Positions 43,833 to 53,009 of a DNA stretch of 64,000 nucleotides are shown here, one piece after another. Every line of letters begins with the position of its first letter. Position 1 is the stretch's first letter. Position numbers and translations under genes: made by a program. Location of the stretch: positions 1 to 64,000 of the forward strand of contig JADJGC010000023.1 in NCBI GenBank assembly GCA_016708315.1. The letters are read 5' to 3'. Under the pieces are notes generated by a model that was not told the DNA's origin, did not search any database, and saw only the letters and a program-made list of their open reading frames with translations. The stretch is from a bacterium (GTDB taxonomy: Bacteria > Zixibacteria > MSB-5A5 > CAIYYT01).

Positions 43833-44892
43833 TGATTTGAAGAAGATCCTCGTGATTGGTTCGGGACCGATTGTCATCGGACAAGCGTGCGAGTTTGATT
43901 ACTCCGGTACACAAGCGGTGAAAGCGCTGAGATCTGAAGGATTTGAAGTCATACTGGTTAACTCAAATCCTGCAACAATCATGACCGATCCGGAGATCGC
44001 TGATAGCACTTACATTGAGCCGTTGACCGTAGATTTTCTTGAACGAATCATTGCCCGTGACCGCCCGGACGCGGTATTGCCGACGGTCGGTGGACAGACA
44101 GCGCTGAATCTGGCCTTGGCTTTGACTGAGGCTGGTGTGCTTGAGAAATACGGCGTGGAGATGATTGGCGCCAGTGCCGAGGCAATCGCGATTGCCGAGG
44201 ACCGCGAACAATTCAAGCAGGCGATGCTGGAAATCGGTTTGGATGTTCCGCGAAGTGTACTTGTTTCGAATCTCGGCGAAGCACAGGCCTTCTCGAAGCG
44301 CAACGGATATCCAGTAATCGTTCGACCGTCGTTCACACTTGGCGGATCCGGCGGTGGGATTGCCTACAACGCTGATGAATTCAATACAATAGTACAGCGC
44401 GGACTGGGGCTGTCACCGGTTGGACAGGTACTGATTGAAGAGTCACTGATCGGTTGGAAAGAGTACGAATTAGAAGTAATGCGCGACCGCAAAGACAATT
44501 TCGTGGTCGTGTGCTCGATAGAGAATTTTGATTCCATCGGCGTGCATACCGGCGATTCGCTGACGGTGGCACCGGCTCAGACTTTGACAGACAGAGAATA
44601 TCAGCGCATGCGCGACGCGGCGGCTGCGATAATGCGGCGAGTGAAAGTTGAAACCGGCGGATCGAACGTTCAATTCGCAGTGAACCCCAGCGATGGCAGG
44701 CTGGTTATCATCGAAATGAATCCGCGTGTGTCGCGGTCTTCGGCGTTGGCCTCAAAAGCGACCGGATTCCCTATTGCAAAAATCGCGGCGAAGCTTGCGA
44801 TTGGCTATACACTGGATGAGATTCGAAATGACATTACGAAGAAGACGCCTGCGGCATTCTGTTTAAGGCGCTTCGTTCACTTGAGGCAGTGA
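43819..44892 (+). CDS. carB: Carbamoyl-phosphate synthase large subunit, N-terminal half (broken gene)
   Basis: The first ATP-grasp half of CarB (357 residues): GSGPIVIGQACEFDYSGTQA, LPTVGGQTALNLAL, FTLGGSGGGIAYN, ELEVMRDRKDN and VIEMNPRVSRSSALASKATG are all present. It ends abnormally after ITKKTPAAF. Relatives continue for about 46 residues, including the motifs V-V-T-K-I-P-R and M-K-S-V-G-E, before KALRSLE; here those are absent and the frame also changes. The following fragment starts with a GTG that overlaps this stop. It is either a broken gene, an assembly fault or, less likely, a naturally split CarB. Confidence 0.9.
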   Translation: MPKRSDLKKILVIGSGPIVIGQACEFDYSGTQAVKALRSEGFEVILVNSNPATIMTDPEIADSTYIEPLTVDFLERIIARDRPDAVLPTVGGQTALNLALALTEAGVLEKYGVEMIGASAEAIAIAEDREQFKQAMLEIGLDVPRSVLVSNLGEAQAFSKRNGYPVIVRPSFTLGGSGGGIAYNADEFNTIVQRGLGLSPVGQVLIEESLIGWKEYELEVMRDRKDNFVVVCSIENFDSIGVHTGDSLTVAPAQTLTDREYQRMRDAAAAIMRRVKVETGGSNVQFAVNPSDGRLVIIEMNPRVSRSSALASKATGFPIAKIAAKLAIGYTLDEIRNDITKKTPAAFCLRRFVHLRQ

Positions 44893-46913
44893 AGCCGTTC
44901 CGCCCCGCCGATCTGAGCAAAGAGCAGCTGTCATCTGCACTGGCGACTCCGAGTGAGAATCGTATCCACTTTATCGTTCATGCGCTGGAACTCGGTTGGA
45001 CAATAGCGGAAGTTGGCCGATTGACGCACATCGATCCGTGGTTTCTCGATCAGATCGAACAGTTTGCTTCGCTGCAACGTGATATGCGTGACAAGACGCT
45101 GACCCAAGTTGATGAAGAAGACTTGCGGCTGGCAAAGGAGTTTGGCTTCTCAGACAGACGAATTGCCTACCTTACCAATAGTGACGAATCCGAAGTCCGC
45201 ACTCTGCGATTGGAACGTAACATTCGGCCGGTTTTCAAGCGGGTTGACACCTGCGCTGGGGAATTCGAATCATTCACGCCCTATATGTACTCGACCTATG
45301 AGCAGGAAGACGAATCGCAAGTTGATGATGTTAAGAAGGTGATGATATTGGGGAGCGGTCCAAATCGAATAGGGCAAGGGATTGAATTCGACTACTGCTG
45401 CTGTCACGCCGCGTTTACGCTTCGGGAAGAGTCCGTGCAGAGCATAATGGTGAACTGCAATCCCGAGACGGTTTCAACTGACTACGATACAAGCGACCGG
45501 TTGTACTTCGAGCCACTGACGATGGAAGATATTTTGGAGATCTACGATCGGGAGAAACCCGCGGGCGTAATAGTCCAATTCGGCGGACAGACTCCGCTGA
45601 AATTGACGGTGCCCTTGGCGCAAGCCGGGGTGCCGATACTGGGGACGCCGCCTGAATCTGTCGATCTCGCCGAAGACCGAGAGCGATTTGGGAAGTTCTT
45701 GATGCGACTGGGAATTCGTCAACCTGCGCACGCATCGGTGCGTTCGTTGGATGAAGCCGATGACATAGCAAAAGATCTTGGCTACCCGTTGCTGCTGCGG
45801 CCGTCCTACGTATTGGGTGGACGCGGAATGGCGATCGTCTATGGCAAAGAACGACTGCACAAGTATTTGACTGAAGCTTTTGATTCGGCTCCCGGTCAAG
45901 CTGTGTTGGTAGATGAATTTCTCGAGGACGCTTTTGAAGTTGATGTCGATGCGATCTGTGATGGACATGAGTGCATCATCGCCGGAATAATGCAACATAT
46001 CGAAGAGGCTGGAGTACACAGCGGCGATTCGAGTTCGGTACTTCCCACGTACATGATTAGCGAAGGACACCTCGCAGAAATTCGGGCTTTGACGCGAAGA
46101 ATGGCGATTGAACTCGGCGTCGTTGGAATGATGAATGTCCAATTCGCGATAGCCAGAGGCGAAATCTACGTTCTTGAAGTCAATCCGCGTGCCTCACGGA
46201 CTGTGCCATATGTTGCGAAGGCTACCGGAGTACCGTTGGTTAAGATCGCAACGAGGGTAATGCTTGGCAAGAAACTCAGAGAGCTCGGAATCATTGATGA
46301 CTTGCAGGTGTCGCAGTACTACGTGAAGACGCCGGTGTTTCCATTCGTGAAGTTTCCCGGAGTTGACCCAAAGTTATCGCCGGAGATGCGCTCTACCGGC
46401 GAAGTCATGGGAATCGGTGAGGATTTCGGGACGGCGTTCTACAAAGCGCAGCTTGCGGCAGGTTTGCGGCTTCCGAGCTCCGGAAGCATTCTGTTTAGTG
46501 TGAACGATCTTGATAAGCGCAATGCTCTGAATGTCGCCCGGAAATTTGCATCAATGGGATTCTCGATTCTGGCAACTTCAGGGACTGCGACTTTTTTGCG
46601 CGACATGGGCGTGGAGGTCGAAACCGTCGCCAAGGTAAGCGAAGGGCGACCGAATTTTGTGGATGTCATCAAGAGCGGACAGGTTGGCCTGATAATTAAT
46701 ACGCCATTGGGTGAATCGTCATTTCGTGATGGATGGGCGATCAGAACCGCGGCAATTCAACACAGCGTTCCCTGTATAACGACACTGTCTGGTGCGGCCG
46801 CAGCAGTTGAAGCGGTAAGAGCGATTCAATCGAGCACTACGCAAGTTAAGTCGTTGCAAGAAATACACTTAGAGCGCAATGAGGCCATGGTTGGATTGCT
46901 CTTGAAACAGTAA
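44889..46913 (+). CDS. carB: Carbamoyl-phosphate synthase large subunit, C-terminal half (broken gene)
   Basis: The second half of CarB (674 residues as opened at GTG 44889; the frame actually continues upstream through KALRSLEAV). It has the oligomerisation domain (WFLDQIEQ, VYKRVDTCAGEFE-like FKRVDTCAGEF), the second ATP-grasp (GSGPNRIGQGIEFDYCCCHA, NPETVSTDYDTSDRLYFEP, VRPSYVLGGRGM-like LRPSYVLGGRGMAIV, DAICDG) and the MGS-like allosteric domain (ILATSGTATFLRD, GLIINTPLGESSFRDGWAIR). This domain pattern is complete. Only the junction with the first half is damaged, at about 44859-44862. Confidence 0.92.
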   Translation: MKPFRPADLSKEQLSSALATPSENRIHFIVHALELGWTIAEVGRLTHIDPWFLDQIEQFASLQRDMRDKTLTQVDEEDLRLAKEFGFSDRRIAYLTNSDESEVRTLRLERNIRPVFKRVDTCAGEFESFTPYMYSTYEQEDESQVDDVKKVMILGSGPNRIGQGIEFDYCCCHAAFTLREESVQSIMVNCNPETVSTDYDTSDRLYFEPLTMEDILEIYDREKPAGVIVQFGGQTPLKLTVPLAQAGVPILGTPPESVDLAEDRERFGKFLMRLGIRQPAHASVRSLDEADDIAKDLGYPLLLRPSYVLGGRGMAIVYGKERLHKYLTEAFDSAPGQAVLVDEFLEDAFEVDVDAICDGHECIIAGIMQHIEEAGVHSGDSSSVLPTYMISEGHLAEIRALTRRMAIELGVVGMMNVQFAIARGEIYVLEVNPRASRTVPYVAKATGVPLVKIATRVMLGKKLRELGIIDDLQVSQYYVKTPVFPFVKFPGVDPKLSPEMRSTGEVMGIGEDFGTAFYKAQLAAGLRLPSSGSILFSVNDLDKRNALNVARKFASMGFSILATSGTATFLRDMGVEVETVAKVSEGRPNFVDVIKSGQVGLIINTPLGESSFRDGWAIRTAAIQHSVPCITTLSGAAAAVEAVRAIQSSTTQVKSLQEIHLERNEAMVGLLLKQ

Positions 46914-46994
46914 TTGAAAATGCCTTCGGCTGGTGAGCAGAGAACAAAAGGCAGATTAGCAACAGCTTGAAGCAAGAGTTGGCTCATTATTTAC

Positions 46995-47023
46995 TTGCAA
47001 AATCGTAATTTCCGCAGTATAAT
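46995..47023 (+). promoter_or_regulatory. Strong sigma-70-like promoter upstream of typA
   Basis: TTGCAA (46995-47000) and a perfect TATAAT (47018-47023) with exactly 17 bases between. Transcription would start near 47030, only about ten bases before a terminator-like hairpin. Confidence 0.65.
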
Positions 47024-47040
47024 AATGGACTATGTTCTGA

Positions 47041-47072
47041 CCCGGTCGGCACATCGCCGATGCGGGTTTTTT
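47041..47072 (+). terminator. Terminator-like hairpin in the typA leader
   Basis: ACCCG-G-TCGGC / GCCGA-TG-CGGGT stem with an ACATC loop, followed by TTTTTT. It lies between the promoter and the typA start, so it may act as an attenuator or end a short leader RNA. Confidence 0.65.
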
Positions 47073-47171
47073 CTTGCATGACCCCTATTTGCCAGACAGA
47101 CCAGCGGGCCTTCGTGCAATCCAGATACCGAGCCGGGTGAACTCCCGAACTTTGAGAGGTTTATTCATCGT

Positions 47172-49085
47172 ATGATCCCAGTTGAACGCATTCGCAATTT
47201 GGCTATTGTTGCACACATTGATCACGGCAAGACAACACTGATTGATTCGGTTTTTCGCGCAGCTCACACGTTTCGCGACAATCAGCAGATGGCCGAACGC
47301 CTGATGGACAACAATGCGCTCGAACGTGAACGCGGGATTACGATTCGTGCCAAGCACTGCACGGTCGAATGGAACGACTATTTGATCAATATTATTGATA
47401 CGCCGGGCCATGCCGATTTCTCCGGCGAGGTTGAGCGGGTACTTTCGATGGTTGATTCAGTCCTGCTGTTGGTCGATGCCAACGAAGGTCCGATGCCGCA
47501 AACCCGGTACGTATTGATGCGCGCGCTTCGTCTGGGACTTAAACCGATTGTCATTATTAACAAAGTTGATCGTCCAAACGCACGCCCTGACTACGCTCTC
47601 AACAAGACATTTGACTTATTCCTCGATTTGGGTGCAACGGATGAGCAAGCACACTTCCCTGTACTTTATGGTTCGGGACTGGACGGCTGGTTCGTCAACG
47701 ACCTCGACAAAGAAGAACACACTGGCATGGATTCGCTCTTTGAGACGATTGTCAAGCATGTGCCGAAGCCGCACGTGGATCAGGACGGACCTTTCCTGAT
47801 GCAAGTCTCGACATTGGCATGGAACGATTACATCGGCCAGATTGGTTGTGGTCGCGTGCTTCGCGGTTCAATCAGCCGAGGCGATGAATTCACGCAATTT
47901 GTGCAACGATGGAAGGATCCAGGCAATCAAGATGAGGGCTGGGATCTGGTGAAGACGACTAAAGAGAAGTGTGTCCACTTGTGGGTAACACGCGGACTTT
48001 CTCGAATTGAAGCGGACAAAATCGGCGCCGGCGATATTGTTTGGTTAGCTGGACCGGGCGAAATCGGAATCGGAGACACATTCTCCGAAGTGGAAGAAGC
48101 ATCAGCTGCTTTGAAGCCGCTGGAGATTGAAGAGCCGACAGTATCGATGTTCTTCCTTGTGAACACCGGACCGTTTTCCGGATTAGAAGGCACGGCGATC
48201 ATGCTTCGCCAATTGAAGGAGCGCCTGACACGTGAACTGCGCGTAAACGTGGCATTGCGCATGGAAGACCTCGGCCGCTCAGACGGCGTAAAGGTATCCG
48301 GTCGCGGCGAATTGCATTTGGCGATACTGATCGAAGAGATGCGCCGTGAAGGGTTGGAGTTCTGTATTTCCCGACCGGAAGTTATTACGCACGAAGACAA
48401 GAATGGCAATACGCTGGAGCCAATCGAGCAATTGATTATCGATGTCCCTGAAGAATATCAAGGGATTGTAATCGAGAAGCTCGCTCGTCGCAAAGGTGAA
48501 CTTCGTGCAGTCGAGAACGCCGGCACCAACGTCGTGCGCATCGAATTTGAGATTTCTACCCGCGGTTTGATTGGATATCGGAACGAATTCATGACCGACA
48601 CCCGCGGCATGGGGATTATGGCCTCTCGCTTTGTCGGGTACGGTCCATGGCGCGGAGAAATCACTGCACGCAGTCGCGGTTCGGTTATCAGCATGGAGAC
48701 TGGCATTGCGACAGCATACTCAATCGAGGGTTTACAAGAACGCGCGGTAATATTCGTAGAGCCGACGGATCGCGTGTACAATGGGCAGATTATAGGCGAA
48801 AATTCGCGTCCAGATGATCTTCCGTGCAATCCAACGAAAAAGAAGGCCCTGACGAATCACCGGTCTTCGACAAAGGATATCGGCGTGGCACTTGACGTGG
48901 CGCGCAAGTTGACTCTCGAACAAGCGATGGAATGGATTGGACCGGACGAATTGGTAGAAGTTACTCCAAAATCGGTGCGAATGCGCAAAGCGATACTTGA
49001 TTCGGAAATCCGCAAGAAGGCACAGAAGGCGCAGACCGGAATCTACCGAAGCGCCAACATTGCGACTGCACCGCCACCGGCATAA
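47172..49085 (+). CDS. typA: TypA/BipA ribosome-binding GTPase
   Basis: A 637-residue translational GTPase related to EF-G that binds the 70S ribosome and helps growth under stress and cold. G1 AHIDHGKTTLID, G2 ERERGITIRAK, G3 DTPGHADF, G4 NKVDRP and the C-terminal TypA-specific domain (TRGMGIMASRFVGYGPWRG, ITARSRGSVISMETGIATAYSIEGLQ) are all present; full length for the family. The start ATG has a rather distant GAGAGG. A promoter plus leader terminator lie upstream, which is unusual for this gene. Confidence 0.97.
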   Translation: MIPVERIRNLAIVAHIDHGKTTLIDSVFRAAHTFRDNQQMAERLMDNNALERERGITIRAKHCTVEWNDYLINIIDTPGHADFSGEVERVLSMVDSVLLLVDANEGPMPQTRYVLMRALRLGLKPIVIINKVDRPNARPDYALNKTFDLFLDLGATDEQAHFPVLYGSGLDGWFVNDLDKEEHTGMDSLFETIVKHVPKPHVDQDGPFLMQVSTLAWNDYIGQIGCGRVLRGSISRGDEFTQFVQRWKDPGNQDEGWDLVKTTKEKCVHLWVTRGLSRIEADKIGAGDIVWLAGPGEIGIGDTFSEVEEASAALKPLEIEEPTVSMFFLVNTGPFSGLEGTAIMLRQLKERLTRELRVNVALRMEDLGRSDGVKVSGRGELHLAILIEEMRREGLEFCISRPEVITHEDKNGNTLEPIEQLIIDVPEEYQGIVIEKLARRKGELRAVENAGTNVVRIEFEISTRGLIGYRNEFMTDTRGMGIMASRFVGYGPWRGEITARSRGSVISMETGIATAYSIEGLQERAVIFVEPTDRVYNGQIIGENSRPDDLPCNPTKKKALTNHRSSTKDIGVALDVARKLTLEQAMEWIGPDELVEVTPKSVRMRKAILDSEIRKKAQKAQTGIYRSANIATAPPPA

Positions 49086-49109
49086 TAACTCAGTTTAGGT
49101 GATTTTTTC

Positions 49110-49142
49110 GAGCCGGTTCAAATTGACCCGGCTCTTTTTTTT
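49110..49142 (+). terminator. Rho-independent terminator after typA
   Basis: Seven-base stem GAGCCGG / CCGGCTC with an 11-base loop, followed by eight T, 24 bases after the typA stop. Confidence 0.9.
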
Positions 49143-49165
49143 CTACAACCGGCTCCGAATCAATA

Positions 49166-49675
49166 TCAATCTCTGCTCAGACAAGTAACAATCTCGCCGA
49201 TGTACATGCGATGGTAGTCCTTCTTTGGATAACAATCGTGAATCGGTTGTAGGAGGAATTTGGTCGGATCGAGATCGTGCGTGTAGATCTTGCGACAATC
49301 AAAGACGAGTCGCGCTTCTTCGAAGTAAACGGAGCCAGCGTGAGATTGATGGGGAGTCAAACCGGCAATATGCATCTTGTCGACATCGCGACCGGAGACA
49401 TTGCCGCAGTGGTTCAGGACGGGACGACTCTCTTCGGAAAAAACAGAGAGTGTGAAGGCAGCGGTTCGTTCCATAAATTCGAAGGTGTATCGGGTGGGAC
49501 GGACAAAGCAGATACAAATCTTCTTATTCCAGAGTTCCCCCATGGCTCCCCAGGAGGCTGTCATCGTGTTGTAGGATGCCATGTCCCCGGCCGTAACGAG
49601 CATCCAATCTTCGGCAATGAGGCTGAAGACATTCTCGGTTAAGGTCGCGGGATTGACAGGCGCCAAGTTGTTCAT
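49166..49675 (-). CDS. Flavin reductase-like FMN-binding protein
   Basis: A 169-residue split-barrel FMN protein of the flavin reductase/NADH:FMN oxidoreductase type. WMLVTAGDMASYNTMTASWGAMGELWNKKICICFVRPTRYTFEFME is split over two motifs: the substrate/NAD strand and the flavin-binding loop. It ends HRMYIGEIVTC. GAGGAGG lies eight bases before the ATG at 49675. Members pass electrons from NAD(P)H to free flavin or act in small-molecule metabolism; the partner is unknown. Confidence 0.85.
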   Translation of the reverse strand: MNNLAPVNPATLTENVFSLIAEDWMLVTAGDMASYNTMTASWGAMGELWNKKICICFVRPTRYTFEFMERTAAFTLSVFSEESRPVLNHCGNVSGRDVDKMHIAGLTPHQSHAGSVYFEEARLVFDCRKIYTHDLDPTKFLLQPIHDCYPKKDYHRMYIGEIVTCLSRD

Positions 49676-49824
49676 CGCTCATTCCTCCTCAGAAAAGAAT
49701 CTGATTAGCAAAGTAGCGAACTCGCGACGAATTCTCCAATTGAATGTGCGTCTCACTTGGAAAAGTTATGGACTCCGCAAGTTAGAGGCACAAGCAACAG
49801 TGTTGGAGGTATCTGACGACTATC

Positions 49825-50130
49825 TTAGCGTCCCAGGCGACCGGCAATCATGGCACGAATTCGGGCCACCGAATGAGCCAGTGATGCAGCGGAACGGCCG
49901 GCAAACCAGTAGTCGTCGCGGCGACGAGTGTCTTCTAGTAGTTGCAATCCTTCGGGACCCGAATCGGCAATTTCGTTGATGGTTCTTAGTGTCAACGCTT
50001 CCCCGTCCGATTCTTTGTTCAAAGTGTCCATTAGAAAAGTCGCAAGTTGTGCTGGGGTCTCTGGATTGTTCGTGTAACCTCTCTTGAGAACAATGTCTCC
50101 CCACTTTACTCTTCCGGGTTTGTGAGCCAT
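49825..50130 (-). CDS. Small protein of unknown function
   Basis: A 101-residue soluble protein starting MAHKPGRVKWGDIVLKRGYT, with a helical C-terminal half (AASLAHSVARIRAMIAGRLGR). AAAGGAG is perfectly placed before the ATG, supporting it as a real gene. The charge is mixed, there is no signal peptide and no recognised domain. It stands between the flavin reductase and the trehalose operon, on the same strand as both, and may be co-transcribed with neither. Function unknown. Confidence 0.65.
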   Translation of the reverse strand: MAHKPGRVKWGDIVLKRGYTNNPETPAQLATFLMDTLNKESDGEALTLRTINEIADSGPEGLQLLEDTRRRDDYWFAGRSAASLAHSVARIRAMIAGRLGR

Positions 50131-50357
50131 GGAATTCTCCTTTCAGTTCGAATAAGGTCTGTTTTATAAGTCGACATATCTATGGTCGATTTGCAATAGC
50201 CGCGGTTCAGAAGACAATATTGCCTTGAACCCGACACAATTAATGAAAGGTGTTTGCTGGTTATTATATCAATGCAATAAGTTTGGGCAAGCGAGGATTT
50301 TATGGCTTTCAGCAAACGGGAAACTTGGCGTCAACCTAGCTTAGAGAATGTGGAAGG

Positions 50358-51596
50358 CTAAACGTACATCACTCTGGCTCCGTCCCCGCTCCGAAGCGCC
50401 AGAATGAGTGTAAGATACTCGCGCAAATGACGTGTCAGAAGGAAGCTTCTACGGGTATAGTCACGGGCGATCTCTCCCATCTCCGCCAGGCGTTTGCGAT
50501 GGTGCAACAAGTAACGAATACGATGGGCTGCGCCTTCAGGAGAATTCACGAGAAATCCAGTATGGAAGTTAATGACTTGAAGGCGGATACCGCCAGTGTC
50601 ACCGCCAATCACCGGCTTACCTTTCCACATACCCTCTGTAACTGTCAAACCAAAGCCTTCGCGAGTCGACTTCTGAATGATAATATCAGATAAGCGCTGG
50701 AGCGCATTGATAGTCCGATTGGCATCTGGCGGAAGCAACAAGACGTGAATATCCGGGTCGTTGTTTGCTGCGGCGAGAACCTCGTCGAGTACAGCCTGAC
50801 CTTCAGGGTCGTCGCTAGCGCCTCCACCAGCCAATACGAGTTGTGCTGGAACTGCGTGCTTCACCAGTTGGAATGCCTGGATGACACCGAGCGGGTCTTT
50901 GAAGCGATCAAATCGGGAGATCTGAGTGAGAATTGGTCGAGAATTATCCAAACCGAACTCAATTCTCACGAGTTCGATTTCTTCCTGCGTGAGTTCCCGG
51001 TTCTTCTCGCTGAGAGGATCAATACTAGGCGCCACGAGTACCTGAGGGTGTCGCAGAGGTTGCGCAAATTCAGCAATTGAGAAAATGCTGGCGTCATAAT
51101 TCTCGACATGACTGCGGAGCGTGCGCCATACAGGGCGATACGGTCGACTGATATCGATGTGGGCGCGCCAAATCCATTTGCCGCGCCGATTCGGGCACAA
51201 TCCCAACAATGCGGCAGGTTGCGGGTCGTGGATAATGACTATGTCGGCATCTTCCAAGATCGGTCGAAGTCGGGCAGCACTGGAACTGTTGGTCTCCCAA
51301 TAGTGCTCCCAGTCTCGTTTGCTCAAGTTTACTGGCTGGCCTTGGAGTCCATTGTGAATTGACTTGGTGATCTCGAAAAACCGAGTGTTGCCATCAATGA
51401 CTTCCCAAGACGCATCAAGGCCGACGTCGCGCATTAAGGGCACGAGCCAATCCAAAATCTCCGCCACTCCTCCTCCCTGTCGAGTTGAGTTTACATGTAC
51501 GACCCTGACGTTTTCCAGGCGCTCTCCGAGCCTGAGAAGCTGTCGAATCGTGCTTGCACCAACGATACTCTCATATGCGGACAATGTTCTCGTCAC
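50358..51596 (-). CDS. treT: Trehalose synthase (glycosyl-transferring, TreT-like), GT4 family
   Basis: A 412-residue GT4 enzyme that would join NDP-glucose to glucose to make trehalose in one step. Evidence is a full GT-B layout: N-terminal VRVVHVNSTRQGGGVAEILDWLVPL, AHIDISRPYRPVW, and the donor-site part STREGFGLTVTEGMWKGKPVIGGDTGGIR. It starts with GTG in a four-base overlap (GTGA) with the DUF5752 stop and closes the operon. It shares the operon with OtsA and OtsB, the other trehalose route, so sequence-based assignment to trehalose is well supported, though a different glucosyl acceptor cannot be excluded. Confidence 0.85.
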   Translation of the reverse strand: MTRTLSAYESIVGASTIRQLLRLGERLENVRVVHVNSTRQGGGVAEILDWLVPLMRDVGLDASWEVIDGNTRFFEITKSIHNGLQGQPVNLSKRDWEHYWETNSSSAARLRPILEDADIVIIHDPQPAALLGLCPNRRGKWIWRAHIDISRPYRPVWRTLRSHVENYDASIFSIAEFAQPLRHPQVLVAPSIDPLSEKNRELTQEEIELVRIEFGLDNSRPILTQISRFDRFKDPLGVIQAFQLVKHAVPAQLVLAGGGASDDPEGQAVLDEVLAAANNDPDIHVLLLPPDANRTINALQRLSDIIIQKSTREGFGLTVTEGMWKGKPVIGGDTGGIRLQVINFHTGFLVNSPEGAAHRIRYLLHHRKRLAEMGEIARDYTRRSFLLTRHLREYLTLILALRSGDGARVMYV

Positions 51597-52258
51597 TTGC
51601 GGCCCCCAATTCTCTTCAGCACTCCCACGATCTCTCTCCGAATTTCGTCAAGGTCGCTGAAGTAGAAGTCAATACCTTGCAAATCATTGATCGCGTCTTG
51701 AAGTCCCGAATTCGACTCGCTCAACCAAGCGCTGAAGTCATCGAGGTGTTCATTCGAACGGCGACGGGCCTCCAAAAAATGAAAGTAGATGCTTCCGATT
51801 GTCATTCGTTCTACGGCAGCGGCAAGATCCTTCGCACGGTTAACTTGCTCGCCGGTATCAAAGACGACAGTCATGGCTTGCATGAAGTAGAACTCGTTTC
51901 CTGAGCGAACCATCGGTACCCAGGGCTGAAGCTCGCCCAAGCGGTCTTCGAATATTTCGATCAGATGCGTTCGAAGCATTTCAATCGAATCGTACTCGTA
52001 AGGATCAATAATGGCAAGCCGCTCGGCGAGTACCCGGTCGAGCAGTCCGTTCTTGGCCCAGACTGCCAGATCGTTACGATAGTCGGGATTGTCGAATGTC
52101 GGTCGAAGCCAGGTTTCGCAGAAGTGGTGGTAAATGACGTCTTCAGCGCAAACGCTGATGCGGTCGCGGAGTTCGCGCAGATTAACCACAGGCGGCAAAC
52201 CGCTCATTCGTGTCAATAAGGCGCAGTCCATAATCTTGAAAGCGGCCATTTTCGCCAT
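51593..52258 (-). CDS. DUF5752 protein with two similar halves
   Basis: A 221-residue cytoplasmic protein. Two halves share a pattern: LRELRDRISVCAEDVIYHHFCETWLR then KDLAAAVERMTIGSIYFHFLEARRR, each followed by a D-x-x-x-W segment, suggesting an internal duplication. AGGAGG sits seven bases before the ATG at 52258, so this start is preferred over one at 52297. The family is found next to trehalose synthase genes; its job is unknown and a regulatory or partner role for TreT is an inference from position. Confidence 0.72.
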   Translation of the reverse strand: MAKMAAFKIMDCALLTRMSGLPPVVNLRELRDRISVCAEDVIYHHFCETWLRPTFDNPDYRNDLAVWAKNGLLDRVLAERLAIIDPYEYDSIEMLRTHLIEIFEDRLGELQPWVPMVRSGNEFYFMQAMTVVFDTGEQVNRAKDLAAAVERMTIGSIYFHFLEARRRSNEHLDDFSAWLSESNSGLQDAINDLQGIDFYFSDLDEIRREIVGVLKRIGGRK

Positions 52259-52271
52259 TTCGTTTGCCTCC

Positions 52272-53009
52272 TCAGCGCGCAGTTTGCGCGAACTCAAGAC
52301 GTATCAGGTGGACAAGTTCCATTGGACTCGCGACCTTGTAAGATCCAAACACGGAAATGCGACTATCGACAACGATAGCCTGACCGCCATTTTCGATGAG
52401 CCACGACATCGCTTGTGCGTCATTGGCATCGTCGCCGGCAAAAGTGGTCGTTTGCGCGTCAAACTTTTCGGGAAACAACCTAAAGAGCGAGCGGAGCCCT
52501 TCGGTTTTGTTGATAGCGGAATCGAGCGGGATCTCATGTGCAAATGGACCTTGGAACAGATTCAGATTGTGCGCGGCCGTGAACAATTGCAAGCTCCATA
52601 CCAATTTGGAGTGGAGGTCAGCATCGAGGTTTCGGTAGTGAACAGTCACAGACACGAACTTGTCTTCCAAGTCGACTTCAAACGGTGCAATCACTTCTCG
52701 GAGAGGTGGGAGTACTAACTCGCGAAGTTTCACAGCACGATCCTTCGCGATTGGGTTGGCGACAACGACCGTCTGTTGAGGATCCTGCCAAAACAATCCG
52801 CTTGTACCGCCGAGATAGAGATCTTGACAATCGACTCTGAGTCGAACATCCTCAACCGTGCGACTCGTGAGAATTGCAACTGACGTTTCGGGGCGAAGTG
52901 ACAACTCTTGCAACATGAGTTGAGATTCCGGAAGAATGGCTGCAAGTGCCCGATTTGGCACCAATTCAGCCAGCGTGCCATCGAAATCGAATACCCAAAG
53001 TTGTCTCAT
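52272..53009 (-). CDS. otsB: Trehalose-6-phosphate phosphatase
   Basis: A 245-residue HAD-superfamily enzyme that removes phosphate from trehalose-6-phosphate. It begins with the phosphorylated-Asp motif FDFDGTLAE, has the cap domain in the middle (SGLFWQDP..) and the final TFAGDDANDAQAM metal-binding motif, with K in SAINKTEGL. Its ATG overlaps the otsA stop (ATGA). In the pathway OtsA makes the phosphate ester that OtsB hydrolyses. Confidence 0.93.
   Translation of the reverse strand: MRQLWVFDFDGTLAELVPNRALAAILPESQLMLQELSLRPETSVAILTSRTVEDVRLRVDCQDLYLGGTSGLFWQDPQQTVVVANPIAKDRAVKLRELVLPPLREVIAPFEVDLEDKFVSVTVHYRNLDADLHSKLVWSLQLFTAAHNLNLFQGPFAHEIPLDSAINKTEGLRSLFRLFPEKFDAQTTTFAGDDANDAQAMSWLIENGGQAIVVDSRISVFGSYKVASPMELVHLIRLEFAQTAR

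Noticed and set aside
44889..44892. A naturally split carB, as in some archaea and Aquifex
   Set aside because: In true split forms both halves keep all conserved motifs. Here about 46 residues of a conserved region are missing and the frame changes, so damage is the better explanation; not fully excluded.
49825..50130. A phage tail-tube protein, from KWGDIVLKRG
   Set aside because: The similarity is a short chance pattern; the rest of the protein does not fit and there are no phage genes nearby.
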